27,973 bases of DNA from a virus, in IMG/VR virus record IMGVR_UViG_3300010885_032458, positions 1-27,973 of that record. One strand, given 5' to 3'. The position numbers and the translations under genes were made by a program. Below are positions 20,510-27,076 of this stretch, in pieces. The stretch's first letter is position 1. Every line of letters starts with the position of its first letter. A model generated the notes under the pieces. It was not told the origin of the DNA. It ran no database searches and saw nothing but the letters and a program-made list of their open reading frames with translations.

Positions 20510-20800
20510 CTAAGTATCTGTTTTTATAGCTGCTTTGGAACTGAAATTTCTCGTTTGCTGCTCTTGTTCTGTTCTGTCTAAGAATATAATGAGTGCTATA
20601 TTGTACCCATAGCCAGCGATGGCTGTTCTGTACTTGTACTTTGATTCTATATGATTCTGCACGTCTCGTACTTTCTGTCTCTGTGTATGTGGGAATCTGA
20701 ATACTACATCAACTCTCGTGGCATGGGGCGTCAGTGTATACGTGAGCTTGTTGTTCTCTTGTGCGTTATCGAGTTCTGCTTTTAATTTTGGATTGATCAT
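20510..20800 (-). CDS. Small-paralogue family member, 96 residues
   Basis: One of at least ten related proteins here. N-terminal helix MINPKLKAELDNAQENNKL, strand VDVVFRFPHT, helix VRDVQNHIESKYKYRTAIAG, then a hydrophobic strand (NIALIIFLD). It shares VQ-x-HIE-x-x-Y-x-YRT with its neighbour at 20797-21042, its closest relative. Start at ATG 20800 overlaps that gene's stop as ATGA. Function of the family unknown. Confidence 0.75.
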   Translation of the reverse strand: MINPKLKAELDNAQENNKLTYTLTPHATRVDVVFRFPHTQRQKVRDVQNHIESKYKYRTAIAGYGYNIALIIFLDRTEQEQQTRNFSSKAAIKTDT

Positions 20801-21042
20801 GTGTTCTTCTTGAGGGGTTGTTCTGGATAGACCCACATGACTGGACCTGTAATGCCTTCTATGACTTCTGTTCTATAGTTATATGCTGCTTCGATGTGCT
20901 GCTGCACTTTATGTATCTGGTCGAGGGTTGTGCTTTTGTTTGAAAATCTGATGTAGGCGTGGTCGTCACTGCTCACAAGGTATTTGAGAAACTGCTCGTC
21001 TTCTGCGTGTTTGAGTTCTTTGAGTAGTTGGAAGCTGATCAT
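20797..21042 (-). CDS. Small-paralogue family member, 81 residues
   Basis: MISFQLLKELKHAEDEQFLK is a clear family N-terminus. Then AYIRFSNKSTTLDQIHKVQQ, HIEAAYNYRTEVIEG and a final hydrophobic strand. Overlaps the genes on both sides by ATGA (21039-21042 and 20797-20800), making a translationally coupled trio with 21039-21332. Confidence 0.8.
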   Translation of the reverse strand: MISFQLLKELKHAEDEQFLKYLVSSDDHAYIRFSNKSTTLDQIHKVQQHIEAAYNYRTEVIEGITGPVMWVYPEQPLKKNT

Positions 21043-21332
21043 TGTGGTTTTGCTTTCTGCAATTCTTGTATCTCTTTCTTTGAGAGTGTGCGATTGAAAT
21101 ATGGATAGTATTGTGCTCGCTGTCTGTTGATGAGCTTTCTGAGATGCCCGACGATTTTGAGAGCATCTGGATCTCGTGCTAATGTGTCGAGGACGAGACG
21201 TTGATTGTGCACGTACGTGTGTCTATCGAATCGTGTGTTGCCTATTTTGATTGTGTCTCTGGGCGAGCCTGAGTACACGAGTGTGCGGAGCTTGTTGTGG
21301 TTGATGAATGGAAATTCATTTTTAAGGTTCAT
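21039..21332 (-). CDS. Hypothetical protein, 97 residues
   Basis: MNLKNEFPFINHNKLRTLVY, then a Asp/Arg/His-rich middle (RFDRHTYVHNQRLVLDTLAR) and a basic C-terminus (INRQRAQYYPYFNRTLSKKE). Not a family member. Promoter with TGC-extended TATATT lies 34 bases upstream. No ribosome binding site visible. First gene of the coupled trio; role unknown. Confidence 0.75.
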   Translation of the reverse strand: MNLKNEFPFINHNKLRTLVYSGSPRDTIKIGNTRFDRHTYVHNQRLVLDTLARDPDALKIVGHLRKLINRQRAQYYPYFNRTLSKKEIQELQKAKPQ

Positions 21333-21365
21333 ATTGGTTTTTGTCGAAGTTGGGCAACGATATCA

Positions 21366-21395
21366 AATATAGCACATGGCAAATGTATGCGTAAA
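21366..21395 (-). promoter_or_regulatory. Sigma70-like promoter for 21039-21332 and the two paralogues behind it
   Basis: -10 TATATT (21366-21371) with TGC extension, 18-base spacer, -35 TTTACG (21390-21395). Leader of about 27 bases. Confidence 0.65.
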
Positions 21396-21403
21396 CATTT
21401 TTA

Positions 21404-21673
21404 TTACGCTTCCCAAAAAATTAGCCACATAAGTTTTAACAATTGTTTTCGTGCTTCCATACTCATAGGTGTGTTCGATGCGTATGATGCTACTAAGAGT
21501 GCATTAAAATGTGCAAACAGCTGATTAACTGCCATGAAGCCTTCAGGCGTTTGTAGTAGCAAGTTGTGAACAGTGTCATGTAATAGCCACGGGGGTACGA
21601 AATAAGTATCATCTACTGTGTGCATGATTCCAATATGTGAGATGTATTTGTCGTATGGTCTTCCACGAATCAT
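21404..21673 (-). CDS. Hypothetical protein, 89 residues
   Basis: MIRGRPYDKYISHIGIMHTV, then FVPPWLLHDTVHNLLLQTPE and a long hydrophobic-aromatic C-terminal helix (EARKQLLKLMWLIFWEA). AGGGAG precedes the ATG by about 10 bases. Not a paralogue family member. The hydrophobic end may touch a membrane or a partner. Unknown. Confidence 0.7.
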   Translation of the reverse strand: MIRGRPYDKYISHIGIMHTVDDTYFVPPWLLHDTVHNLLLQTPEGFMAVNQLFAHFNALLVASYASNTPMSMEARKQLLKLMWLIFWEA

Positions 21674-21749
21674 ATAGCGTTGCTCCCTTTTTTGGTGACA
21701 TGCGTATCACACACCAGCAACGTAGGTTAGCACCGCGATCATAGTAGTG

Positions 21750-21974
21750 TTAGTTAAATGGCTTTTGTCGAATGTATATGATAAGTGATCCTGGAGTGTA
21801 TGCTTCCACATCATAGTGTTCTCTGATGTATCGTGTGAGTGCTGTTCTGCGTTTTCGTGAGTCTATTGAAAACACGATGTCTGCTGTTACTTTGTTTATA
21901 ACATAAACTTGTATGAGGTCTTGCTTCACTGCTGGCTGAAGGTCGTCTATCAGTTTTTGAAATGAGTCTTTCAT
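21750..21974 (-). CDS. Small-paralogue family member, 74 residues (divergent)
   Basis: MKDSFQKLIDDLQPAVKQDL is a family-like helix, followed by the strand ADIVFSID, helix TALTRYIREHYDVEAYTPGS and a last strand LIIYIRQK. It is the shortest and most divergent member. Starts inside the stop of the RHH/HTH gene (ATGA overlap), so the regulator and this protein are made together. Confidence 0.7.
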   Translation of the reverse strand: MKDSFQKLIDDLQPAVKQDLIQVYVINKVTADIVFSIDSRKRRTALTRYIREHYDVEAYTPGSLIIYIRQKPFN

Positions 21975-22345
21975 AAGTCTGTATAGTGCAATTCGTCGAT
22001 GATGAGTCTTCTGATGTGTGACACGGTGAAATGTATGTCGTAGTCTTGTGCAAGTGTGCGTTGAATGTGTGTATAGCTCATGCCAATGCTTGTCATGTAG
22101 AGCATGTGTTTGAGCACTTCACGTTCTTCGGGAGAGTTACGTCCAAAGCGTTTTGGCTTTGTCGAGTTTTTAAGTGTTTGTGGTTTTACTGTGAAATCTA
22201 CTTCTTTGCCGTCGAGCATGTTGAGGCAGTATGAAACACACCTCTTGATGAATGCTGCTTCTGTTTCATCGTAGTGTGATGCTGCACGTTTTACTGATTG
22301 CTTTACGGTCTTGTCGAGCGTGAGTGTGTATCGTGATTGTTTCAT
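21971..22345 (-). CDS. Putative transcription regulator, RHH-like plus C-terminal HTH, 124 residues
   Basis: N-terminus SRYTLTLDKTVKQSVKRAAS then DETEAAFIKRCVSYCLNMLD fits a ribbon-helix-helix fold (strand, helix, turn, helix). The C-terminal SPEEREVLKHMLYMTSIGMS and THIQRTLAQDYDIHFTVSHI look like a helix-turn-helix. A basic linker (NSTKPKRFGRNS) joins them. Likely binds DNA as a dimer; candidate operators are the palindromes near early promoters. AGAGAG upstream is a weak ribosome binding site. Confidence 0.7.
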   Translation of the reverse strand: MKQSRYTLTLDKTVKQSVKRAASHYDETEAAFIKRCVSYCLNMLDGKEVDFTVKPQTLKNSTKPKRFGRNSPEEREVLKHMLYMTSIGMSYTHIQRTLAQDYDIHFTVSHIRRLIIDELHYTDL

Positions 22346-22379
22346 GGATTTTATCTCTCTTTACTGTATAAACACTGTG

Positions 22380-22667
22380 TCAGTCGCATATTGTAAACGT
22401 AATGAATCGTCTTGAGTTGTTATCGCAGGTTTGACTGTCGCCAAAGTATTTCAGTGCACTAAAATAGTTATCGTCTCTGATTTGTGCGCCGTACTTGTGG
22501 ATGAGAATGTCTTTTAATTTTTGGATTTGATCATCGCTCGTCGTCGGCAACAAAACAACATCAATTTTCGCCGTTCGTCTATTGTAATCAAAACTATAAT
22601 TCCAGTGCTCAACAAGCCGCCGTTCTTCTGCATGATTGAGCTGAGTTAAAATTTTGTTGAGATTCAT
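22380..22667 (-). CDS. Small-paralogue family member, 95 residues
   Basis: MNLNKILTQLNHAEERRLVE (helix), KIDVVLLPTTSDDQIQKLKD, ILIHKYGAQIRD, then an insert and a last strand RFITFTICD. The LTQLNHAEERRLVE segment is one of the clearest copies of the family helix. No ribosome binding site; a 12-codon leader frame precedes it. Confidence 0.75.
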   Translation of the reverse strand: MNLNKILTQLNHAEERRLVEHWNYSFDYNRRTAKIDVVLLPTTSDDQIQKLKDILIHKYGAQIRDDNYFSALKYFGDSQTCDNNSRRFITFTICD

Positions 22668-22688
22668 ACGATGTGTTGTTATAGCTCT

Positions 22689-22727
22689 TCAATGGTCGCA
22701 ACAATTAAATCTGAGTGAATCGAGCAT
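22689..22727 (-). CDS. Possible leaderless 12-residue leader peptide
   Basis: MLDSLRFNCCDH, with its ATG 7 bases after the TAGAGT -10 of the promoter at 22735-22764, and its stop 21 bases before the next ATG. Too short to be sure; the arrangement matches the leaderless promoters elsewhere. Confidence 0.25.
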   Translation of the reverse strand: MLDSLRFNCCDH

Positions 22728-22734
22728 ATAATAT

Positions 22735-22764
22735 ACTCTAGCATACAGCGGATGGGTCTGTCAA
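22735..22764 (-). promoter_or_regulatory. Sigma70-like promoter for the 22380-22667 paralogue
   Basis: -35 TTGACA (22759-22764), 18-base spacer, TGC-extended -10 TAGAGT (22735-22740). Just downstream of the 60-residue gene's stop. Confidence 0.7.
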
Positions 22765-22795
22765 TACTTTTGGACAATCAGTGAGAAATGGAGAT

Positions 22796-22978
22796 TTAAT
22801 CGTCTTGGTCAAGAGTGTCTAATCCAAGAACTTTTGCTGCTTCTGCACATAGTTCTCGACCACGTTCTTGTGTGGTGTCTGCACTGTTTGTGGACTCTGC
22901 GTGAATTTCTGCGATTCGTCGCCATGTGCATCCGATGTCTCTGAGTGCTCTGATGAGTGTTGCTTCGAGTCTTGTCAT
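22796..22978 (-). CDS. Hypothetical protein, 60 residues, possible HTH
   Basis: MTRLEATLIRALRDIGCTWR, then RIAEIHAESTNSADTTQERG and an acidic end. The LIRALRDIGCTWRRIAE part looks like helix-turn-helix, which would suit a small regulator. Overlaps the preceding paralogue by ATGA. Role unknown. Confidence 0.7.
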   Translation of the reverse strand: MTRLEATLIRALRDIGCTWRRIAEIHAESTNSADTTQERGRELCAEAAKVLGLDTLDQDD

Positions 22979-23211
22979 GTGAGTGAGTGTCGATGTCTGT
23001 GGTACACGGAGAGCGATTTTTTACTTATCGACAAGTATGTATTGTAGTCATACACGAGTCTGATGTAAGCTGCGAGATTTTCTTTTTGGATAATCGTGAT
23101 GTTTGGATCCTTGAATCGTATCGTCGTCACGTAATTGCTCTGAATCGTAACTTTGATCAAGTGTTGCTCTTCTGCTTTGCTGAGTTGTCGTATAAGTTTT
23201 GTTGCAATCAT
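22975..23211 (-). CDS. Small-paralogue family member, 78 residues
   Basis: MIATKLIRQLSKAEEQHLIK (textbook family helix), TTIRFKDPNITIIQKENL, AAYIRLVYDYNTYLSIS, then a short basic end. Its start region, ATAGTAGCACTATGAT, is identical over 16 bases to that of 23498-23827, so the translation start was copied with a gene or exchanged. No Shine-Dalgarno. Confidence 0.8.
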   Translation of the reverse strand: MIATKLIRQLSKAEEQHLIKVTIQSNYVTTIRFKDPNITIIQKENLAAYIRLVYDYNTYLSISKKSLSVYHRHRHSLT

Positions 23212-23234
23212 AGTGCTACTATCTTGTTGTGTAC

Positions 23235-23501
23235 TTATCCCAAATCTTGGAACACGAACAACACGTTTGATGTTTCTGTCGAATTTGTCGTAAGTGGGCG
23301 CACTTTACACTGATATTCTTTTTCAATCTGAGCTGTGAGTGCAATTCGTGTATTGTACGGCGTTGTCTCGTTCAGTGTGATGAAGAGTGCGGTGATAGCG
23401 TTCTTCATTTTGTGCTTCTCTTTTTGTGGATATATTTCAACTCGTTTGATGAGCTTTTGAGCTTCTGCGATTTTGAGTTGTTCGATCAGTTTTTCAATCA
23501 T
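23235..23501 (-). CDS. Small-paralogue family member, 88 residues
   Basis: MIEKLIEQLKIAEAQKLIKR, the clearest family helix; then a basic insert, ALFITLNETTPYNTRIALTA, QIEKEYQCKVRPL and a last strand NVLFVFQDL. Overlaps the stop of 23498-23827 as ATGA, so it is translated after that gene. Confidence 0.8.
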   Translation of the reverse strand: MIEKLIEQLKIAEAQKLIKRVEIYPQKEKHKMKNAITALFITLNETTPYNTRIALTAQIEKEYQCKVRPLTTNSTETSNVLFVFQDLG

Positions 23502-23827
23502 GCAACGTAGAAGTTTAGCTCATACTTGCCAGACTTTTCCATTCTGTAAATTTGAATGTGGAGCATCTTTCTTTGTGGTTTGCCGTTCTTGTACAATTCA
23601 AGATGAAACTCGTCTGTCTTCCCTACACCGAGGTTTTTGTATGCAGTTGTTACCTTGTTAAACTCTTCTTCATCACTAATTTCATAGCCGTCTTTTTTCG
23701 TGTGATCGAGAGCTGTCTGTACAGCACTATGGAGTGTGTCATGATACAACTTATAGCGTGGCGCTTCGTTGAGCTGCTTACGGGCTGTTGTTGCGAGATG
23801 CTGCTTGAAAAGTTTCATGTCTATCAT
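23498..23827 (-). CDS. Conserved phage protein with capsid-targeting-like N-terminus, 109 residues
   Basis: N-terminus MIDMKLFKQHLATTARKQLN resembles a capsid-targeting peptide. The body YHDTLHSAVQTALDHTKKDG, then DEEEFNKVTTAYKNLGVGKT, ELYKNGKPQRKMLHIQIYRM and GKYELNFYV resembles a small protein I recall from many T4-like phages (pattern YHD-x-SAV-ALDHA, GKT, KNGKPQ). Function unknown but likely packed in virions. CATAAATA lies 8 bases before the ATG. Start may instead be the Met at 23818. Confidence 0.75.
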   Translation of the reverse strand: MIDMKLFKQHLATTARKQLNEAPRYKLYHDTLHSAVQTALDHTKKDGYEISDEEEFNKVTTAYKNLGVGKTDEFHLELYKNGKPQRKMLHIQIYRMEKSGKYELNFYVA

Positions 23828-23835
23828 AGTGCTAC

Positions 23836-23843
23836 TATTTATG
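23836..23843 (-). promoter_or_regulatory. Candidate late promoter for 23498-23827
   Basis: Minus strand CATAAATAG, one mismatch from TATAAATA, 8 bases before the ATG at 23827. It overlaps the stop codon of the paralogue at 23839-24138. Gives this capsid-targeting-like gene separate late control inside an early region. Confidence 0.45.
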
Positions 23844-24138
23844 ACTGCGGCACTTTCATCGTAATCATATCATCTGTTGGCATCTTGATCAACGTGCATC
23901 CATACTTGTCATGTAAAAGATTCATGAGAGCTTGAATCGTCTTTGAGGGTGTTGTCTTATGAAAATAAATCGAGAGATCGTAGTCTGTTGGCTTTTTGCT
24001 GCCGTTTCGCACGAGGTCTTGCGTCTCCGTGTAGTATAGAATGTTTGAGTCTGTGACGAGTCGAGCGTTCCACGACTTGATAAGGTTCTGTTCTGTTGCT
24101 GTTGTAAGCTGTCGAGCGATGTGTTCGATTGTTTTCAT
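23839..24138 (-). CDS. Small-paralogue family member, 99 residues
   Basis: MKTIEHIARQLTTATEQNLI K is the family helix, with HLK-like basic start. Then an insert, YDLSIYFHKTTPSKTIQALM, NLLHDKYGCTLIKMPTD and a final strand MITMKVPQS. Longest family member. ATG 24138 is 7 bases after a TATACT -10, so the leader is one base or none. Confidence 0.75.
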   Translation of the reverse strand: MKTIEHIARQLTTATEQNLIKSWNARLVTDSNILYYTETQDLVRNGSKKPTDYDLSIYFHKTTPSKTIQALMNLLHDKYGCTLIKMPTDDMITMKVPQS

Positions 24139-24145
24139 ATGAATC

Positions 24146-24175
24146 AGTATACACGATTCTGGAGCTTTCTGTCAA
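24146..24175 (-). promoter_or_regulatory. Sigma70-like promoter, near-leaderless type
   Basis: -35 TTGACA (24170-24175), 18-base spacer, -10 TATACT (24146-24151). ATG at 24138 follows after 7 bases. Drives the paralogue and probably the genes to its left. Confidence 0.8.
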
Positions 24176-24230
24176 TAGTGAAATTTGTTGGAAAGCTAAA
24201 TGTGCAGAAATGCTAAGAATCCAATTTGGA

Positions 24231-25424
24231 TTACGTTCGGCTTCTGTATGCCTCAAGTGCTTTCTTGATGATCTTTGCTGCTTGCTGTAAATCATCACAC
24301 GATAACACAAACGCAATTCGTACATAATCAGTGTGCTGTGTTGAGTGAAAGAAGAACGAGTGTGCTGGCGACACAAAAACAGTTTCGTCATTAAGGGCAA
24401 ACTCTTGCAACATGAAACGTGCAAAGTCTGCTGAGTTTTCTACTGGCAATTTTGCGAGCACGTAAAATCCACCTTCAGGTGTCTGAAACTCTACGTCTAA
24501 AATCTCTTTGAGCCCTGCGACTAAAACGTTTCGTCGCTGTTCATACTCTTGGACAGCATCGAGTAAATAACTGTCACTGATGTGCTTGAGCATATGCGCT
24601 GCTGCGACTTGTTCAACTGTTGGTGCTGATACTCGTGTGCTGGCAAAATTTGTGGCTGCATCGAGTAGTTCTTTGTTCCATGTGAGAATGCAACCAATGC
24701 GGGCGCCACATAAGCTGTAACGTTTTGAAATACTATCAACAACGACAACGTGCTTATTTTCTGGCGCAATCTGAAACACACACGATGGCTTTCTATCATC
24801 AAACACAAACTCACGATAGACTTCATCGACGATTAACACGATGTCGTGTTTTTCACATACTGAGATGAGTAGTTTCATTTCGTCGTGTGTATATACAGTG
24901 CCAGATGGATTGTTTGGGTTGCAAATGAGTATTGCTTTCGTGCGTTGTGTGATGAGCTTGTCGAGTTGTGTTTCTACATCGTGTGGCAAATGGAAGTTGT
25001 CTGCTAGTGAACACTCAACTGGAACAAGTTTCGCACCAGTAATAGTGGCGAAGCCAGCATAGTTTGCATACGATGGCGAAAACACTATAATTTCATCATC
25101 AACATCACAACACGTATTGAAGATGAGTGTGAGTGCTTCACTTGAGCCAGATGTGATGAGTAGCTGCTCATGTGTGACGTTCAGTGTGTATTGTGTGTTG
25201 AGTGTTGTTGACCACTCTTCAAGAAGAGCTTTGTTGCCTGATGCTGCATCGTATGCGAGCACTGGTGAGGTGAATGTGCGCAAGCCATCAAAAAATTCTT
25301 GTGGTGAATGAAGATCAGGCTGACCAATGTTAAGCCCGTAGACACGAGAGATCGTCGTCTTAGGTGGGACTAAGTTTCGTATCGGCGAAACTGATGTTGA
25401 TTGCGCACGTTTTGATAACTTCAT
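24231..25424 (-). CDS. PLP-dependent aminotransferase, class I/II fold
   Basis: 397 residues, a normal full length. It should move an amino group between an amino acid and a 2-oxo acid using pyridoxal phosphate. Key residues read directly: NPNNPSG (169-175, N172 contacts the cofactor), D200 and Y203 in VDEVYREF, catalytic K234 in SISK, R242 in GARIG, and R369 in YVRIAF for substrate carboxylate. N-terminal LNIGQPD and the ITSGSSEALTLIF segment also fit. Substrate unknown; aspartate or aromatic amino acids are the commonest for this fold. Aminotransferases are rare in phage genomes. CATAAATA lies 6 bases before the ATG, so it may be a late, leaderless mRNA. Confidence 0.9.
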   Translation of the reverse strand: MKLSKRAQSTSVSPIRNLVPPKTTISRVYGLNIGQPDLHSPQEFFDGLRTFTSPVLAYDAASGNKALLEEWSTTLNTQYTLNVTHEQLLITSGSSEALTLIFNTCCDVDDEIIVFSPSYANYAGFATITGAKLVPVECSLADNFHLPHDVETQLDKLITQRTKAILICNPNNPSGTVYTHDEMKLLISVCEKHDIVLIVDEVYREFVFDDRKPSCVFQIAPENKHVVVVDSISKRYSLCGARIGCILTWNKELLDAATNFASTRVSAPTVEQVAAAHMLKHISDSYLLDAVQEYEQRRNVLVAGLKEILDVEFQTPEGGFYVLAKLPVENSADFARFMLQEFALNDETVFVSPAHSFFFHSTQHTDYVRIAFVLSCDDLQQAAKIIKKALEAYRSRT

Positions 25425-25430
25425 CGAACA

Positions 25431-25438
25431 TATTTATG
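25431..25438 (-). promoter_or_regulatory. Candidate late promoter for the aminotransferase
   Basis: Minus strand CATAAATA, one mismatch from TATAAATA, with 6 bases to the ATG at 25424. It overlaps the stop codon of 25434-25946. The gene has no ribosome binding site. Confidence 0.4.
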
Positions 25439-25946
25439 TCCACAAGAAACCACGAACTTTCAGTACCTTTTGCATCATCTTCGTGTCTTCGTCGTAGTAT
25501 TTGTTTTCGAGCTTTTCTGCCTTTAAAATCATCGGCATGAGGAGCGTTTCGTCTCGCTGCTCGACTGGCAGTTCAAAAAATGCGTTAAGACCCGCTACTT
25601 CGTCTGGATTTGGTCGTGCGGATCGAAGATCTTTCCACCATATGTACACATCGCGAATGACTTCAGGTCCGTTTGGTACTGTAAGGCCTACGCTAGTGTA
25701 GCACGATTCCATACTGTTCAAGTGCTGTAAACCACGCTCACGAGATCTGATTAAGTTGTCTGAGCGAAGCCACCGAGGTAGTTTTAACCATAACCAATCT
25801 TTGAGTGTGTATGGTGCGTCCACCTCCATGAACGAACATTCAATTTCAACAAAATCGACAACGATCTGCATGACTGCATGAAGAAGAATTGAATCAGAAT
25901 CAAAATGGTCTTTTTTGTTGAGTGTTTGTATGTTTAACTTTTTCAT
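25434..25946 (-). CDS. Conserved phage-type protein, 170 residues, function unknown
   Basis: MKKLNIQTLNKKDHFDSDSI, then a helix (LLHAVMQIVVDFVEIECSFM), KDWLWLKLPRWLRSDNLIRS, ESCYTSVGLTVPNGPEVIRD and VYIWWKDLRSARPNPDEVAG. Similar tryptophan-rich proteins occur in other large phages without assigned role. Start at ATG 25946 chosen because a longer frame would run into tRNA-Pro. No ribosome binding site; the transcript's 5' end may come from tRNA-Pro processing. Confidence 0.7.
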   Translation of the reverse strand: MKKLNIQTLNKKDHFDSDSILLHAVMQIVVDFVEIECSFMEVDAPYTLKDWLWLKLPRWLRSDNLIRSRERGLQHLNSMESCYTSVGLTVPNGPEVIRDVYIWWKDLRSARPNPDEVAGLNAFFELPVEQRDETLLMPMILKAEKLENKYYDEDTKMMQKVLKVRGFLWT

Positions 25947-25959
25947 ATGAATATCAATG

Positions 25960-26034
25960 TCGGGGTAGCTGGATTTGAACCAACGACCTCCTGCTCCCAA
26001 AACAGGCGCTCTAGCCGGGCTGAGCTACACCCCG
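25960..26034 (-). tRNA. tRNA-Pro (UGG)
   Basis: Minus strand acceptor CGGGGTG with TACCCCG (one G-U); D-arm TAGCTCAGCCCGGCTAGAGC; anticodon stem CCTGT/GCAGG with loop TTTGGGA (TGG, Pro); T-arm GTTGG-TTCAAAT-CCAGC. First base C and discriminator A as usual for tRNA-Pro. Confidence 0.95.
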
Positions 26035-26043
26035 ATGAAAAAA

Positions 26044-26119
26044 TGGCGGAACCGATGGGACTCGAACCCACGACCTCTCCCGTGACAGGGGAGCGTTCTA
26101 ACCACTGAACTACGATTCC
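26044..26119 (-). tRNA. tRNA-Asp (GUC) with encoded CCA
   Basis: Minus strand acceptor GGAATCG with CGGTTCC, discriminator G; anticodon stem CTCCC/GGGAG with loop CTGTCAC (GTC, Asp); T-arm CGTGG-GTTCGAGT-CCCAT (one mismatch-type pair). The CCA end is encoded (26044-26046), unlike the other three tRNAs here. Confidence 0.95.
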
Positions 26120-26182
26120 GTAATAATCACTATATCAAAACTATATGGCGATGTCAATTATAAAATTTTGTGGATATTCTTA

Positions 26183-27070
26183 TTAGTATATATCCACTTT
26201 GTTTCTCAAATTTTTTGTGAGAAGATTTTCACGTGCCATACGAGTAAACATGAGCTTGCGAAACTTTGCGCCATATCGTCTGTTCAATCCATCAAGTGAT
26301 GGCATATACGTCATAATGTCTGCCCATGTGAGCTTATCATACTTTTTGTCACCAATTCTACGTTTCAATTCTTGAATTTGATTCACAAACGGTGTGATCT
26401 CAAGTGGCGTCAAGTAAATATCCTCTTCACCTTTTGTGACGTGCTTTTTGTATGATGCATCAACTGCGTTGCGTGTTGATACTATGTCACCATCTGCTTG
26501 CTTGATTTTTTGAAGATCGGCGTTGAATCGTGAAAACTTTTTATTCAAATGTTGATTGTGTAGCGAGTCATCAAGCCAATGTGTCAACTCATGGCGAATC
26601 GTAGACAATAAACGAATATCTGATGTTTCGTTCGTGAGCATGGCAAGCTGATGGTGTGGTATGTGATTCAGTCGATATGCCATAGCTTCCCACACACTCA
26701 ATGGTAAACCAATCACAATTTCTTTTGTGAGCATATTGTATGAATTGCTGGCGCCGTGTGGCAGTATAGCATACACTTTAATTTTAATTGGATTGATTTT
26801 GTGTGCTTGTTGTGCTGCGGCTGAAGATAGTTGTCCACTACTAAACGTTTTGATCACTTTGTGATTGACTGAGCCGCCGACTACGTGGCGCGACACAACT
26901 TCTTTGAACTGTTTTTCTAGCTCTTCAACACTAAGAACCCCATGCTTTTTCCAAACTGCTTGTAAATCTTTGTATAGCCGCTTCAAAGGAGCAAAAACCA
27001 TGTCGATGTCTTTTTTATCAACATCAATGAGCTTTTCGACTAAAAATTCTTTAAAAAGTTTAATTGCCAT
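26183..27070 (-). CDS. HExxH zinc metalloprotease with capsid-targeting-like N-terminus
   Basis: 295 residues. H160-E-L-T-H164 in STIRHELTHWLDD is a standard zinc-protease helix; a likely third ligand is the Glu in YLTPLEITPFVN about 60 residues on (gluzincin style). Before it, IKVYAILPHGA and KEIVIGLPLSVW suggest the strands of a peptidase fold. N-terminus MAIKLFKEFLVEKLIDVD resembles a capsid-targeting peptide, and GATAAATA lies 7 bases upstream. The simplest reading is a protease loaded in the head and injected to act on host proteins, or one acting in virion maturation. Substrate unknown. No ribosome binding site. Confidence 0.8.
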   Translation of the reverse strand: MAIKLFKEFLVEKLIDVDKKDIDMVFAPLKRLYKDLQAVWKKHGVLSVEELEKQFKEVVSRHVVGGSVNHKVIKTFSSGQLSSAAAQQAHKINPIKIKVYAILPHGASNSYNMLTKEIVIGLPLSVWEAMAYRLNHIPHHQLAMLTNETSDIRLLSTIRHELTHWLDDSLHNQHLNKKFSRFNADLQKIKQADGDIVSTRNAVDASYKKHVTKGEEDIYLTPLEITPFVNQIQELKRRIGDKKYDKLTWADIMTYMPSLDGLNRRYGAKFRKLMFTRMARENLLTKNLRNKVDIY

Positions 27071-27076
27071 ATAGTT

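Noticed and set aside
23957-24424. 155-residue minus-strand frame
   Set aside because: Shadow of the aminotransferase and of the paralogue at 23839-24138, across a promoter; Ser/His/Arg-rich nonsense composition.
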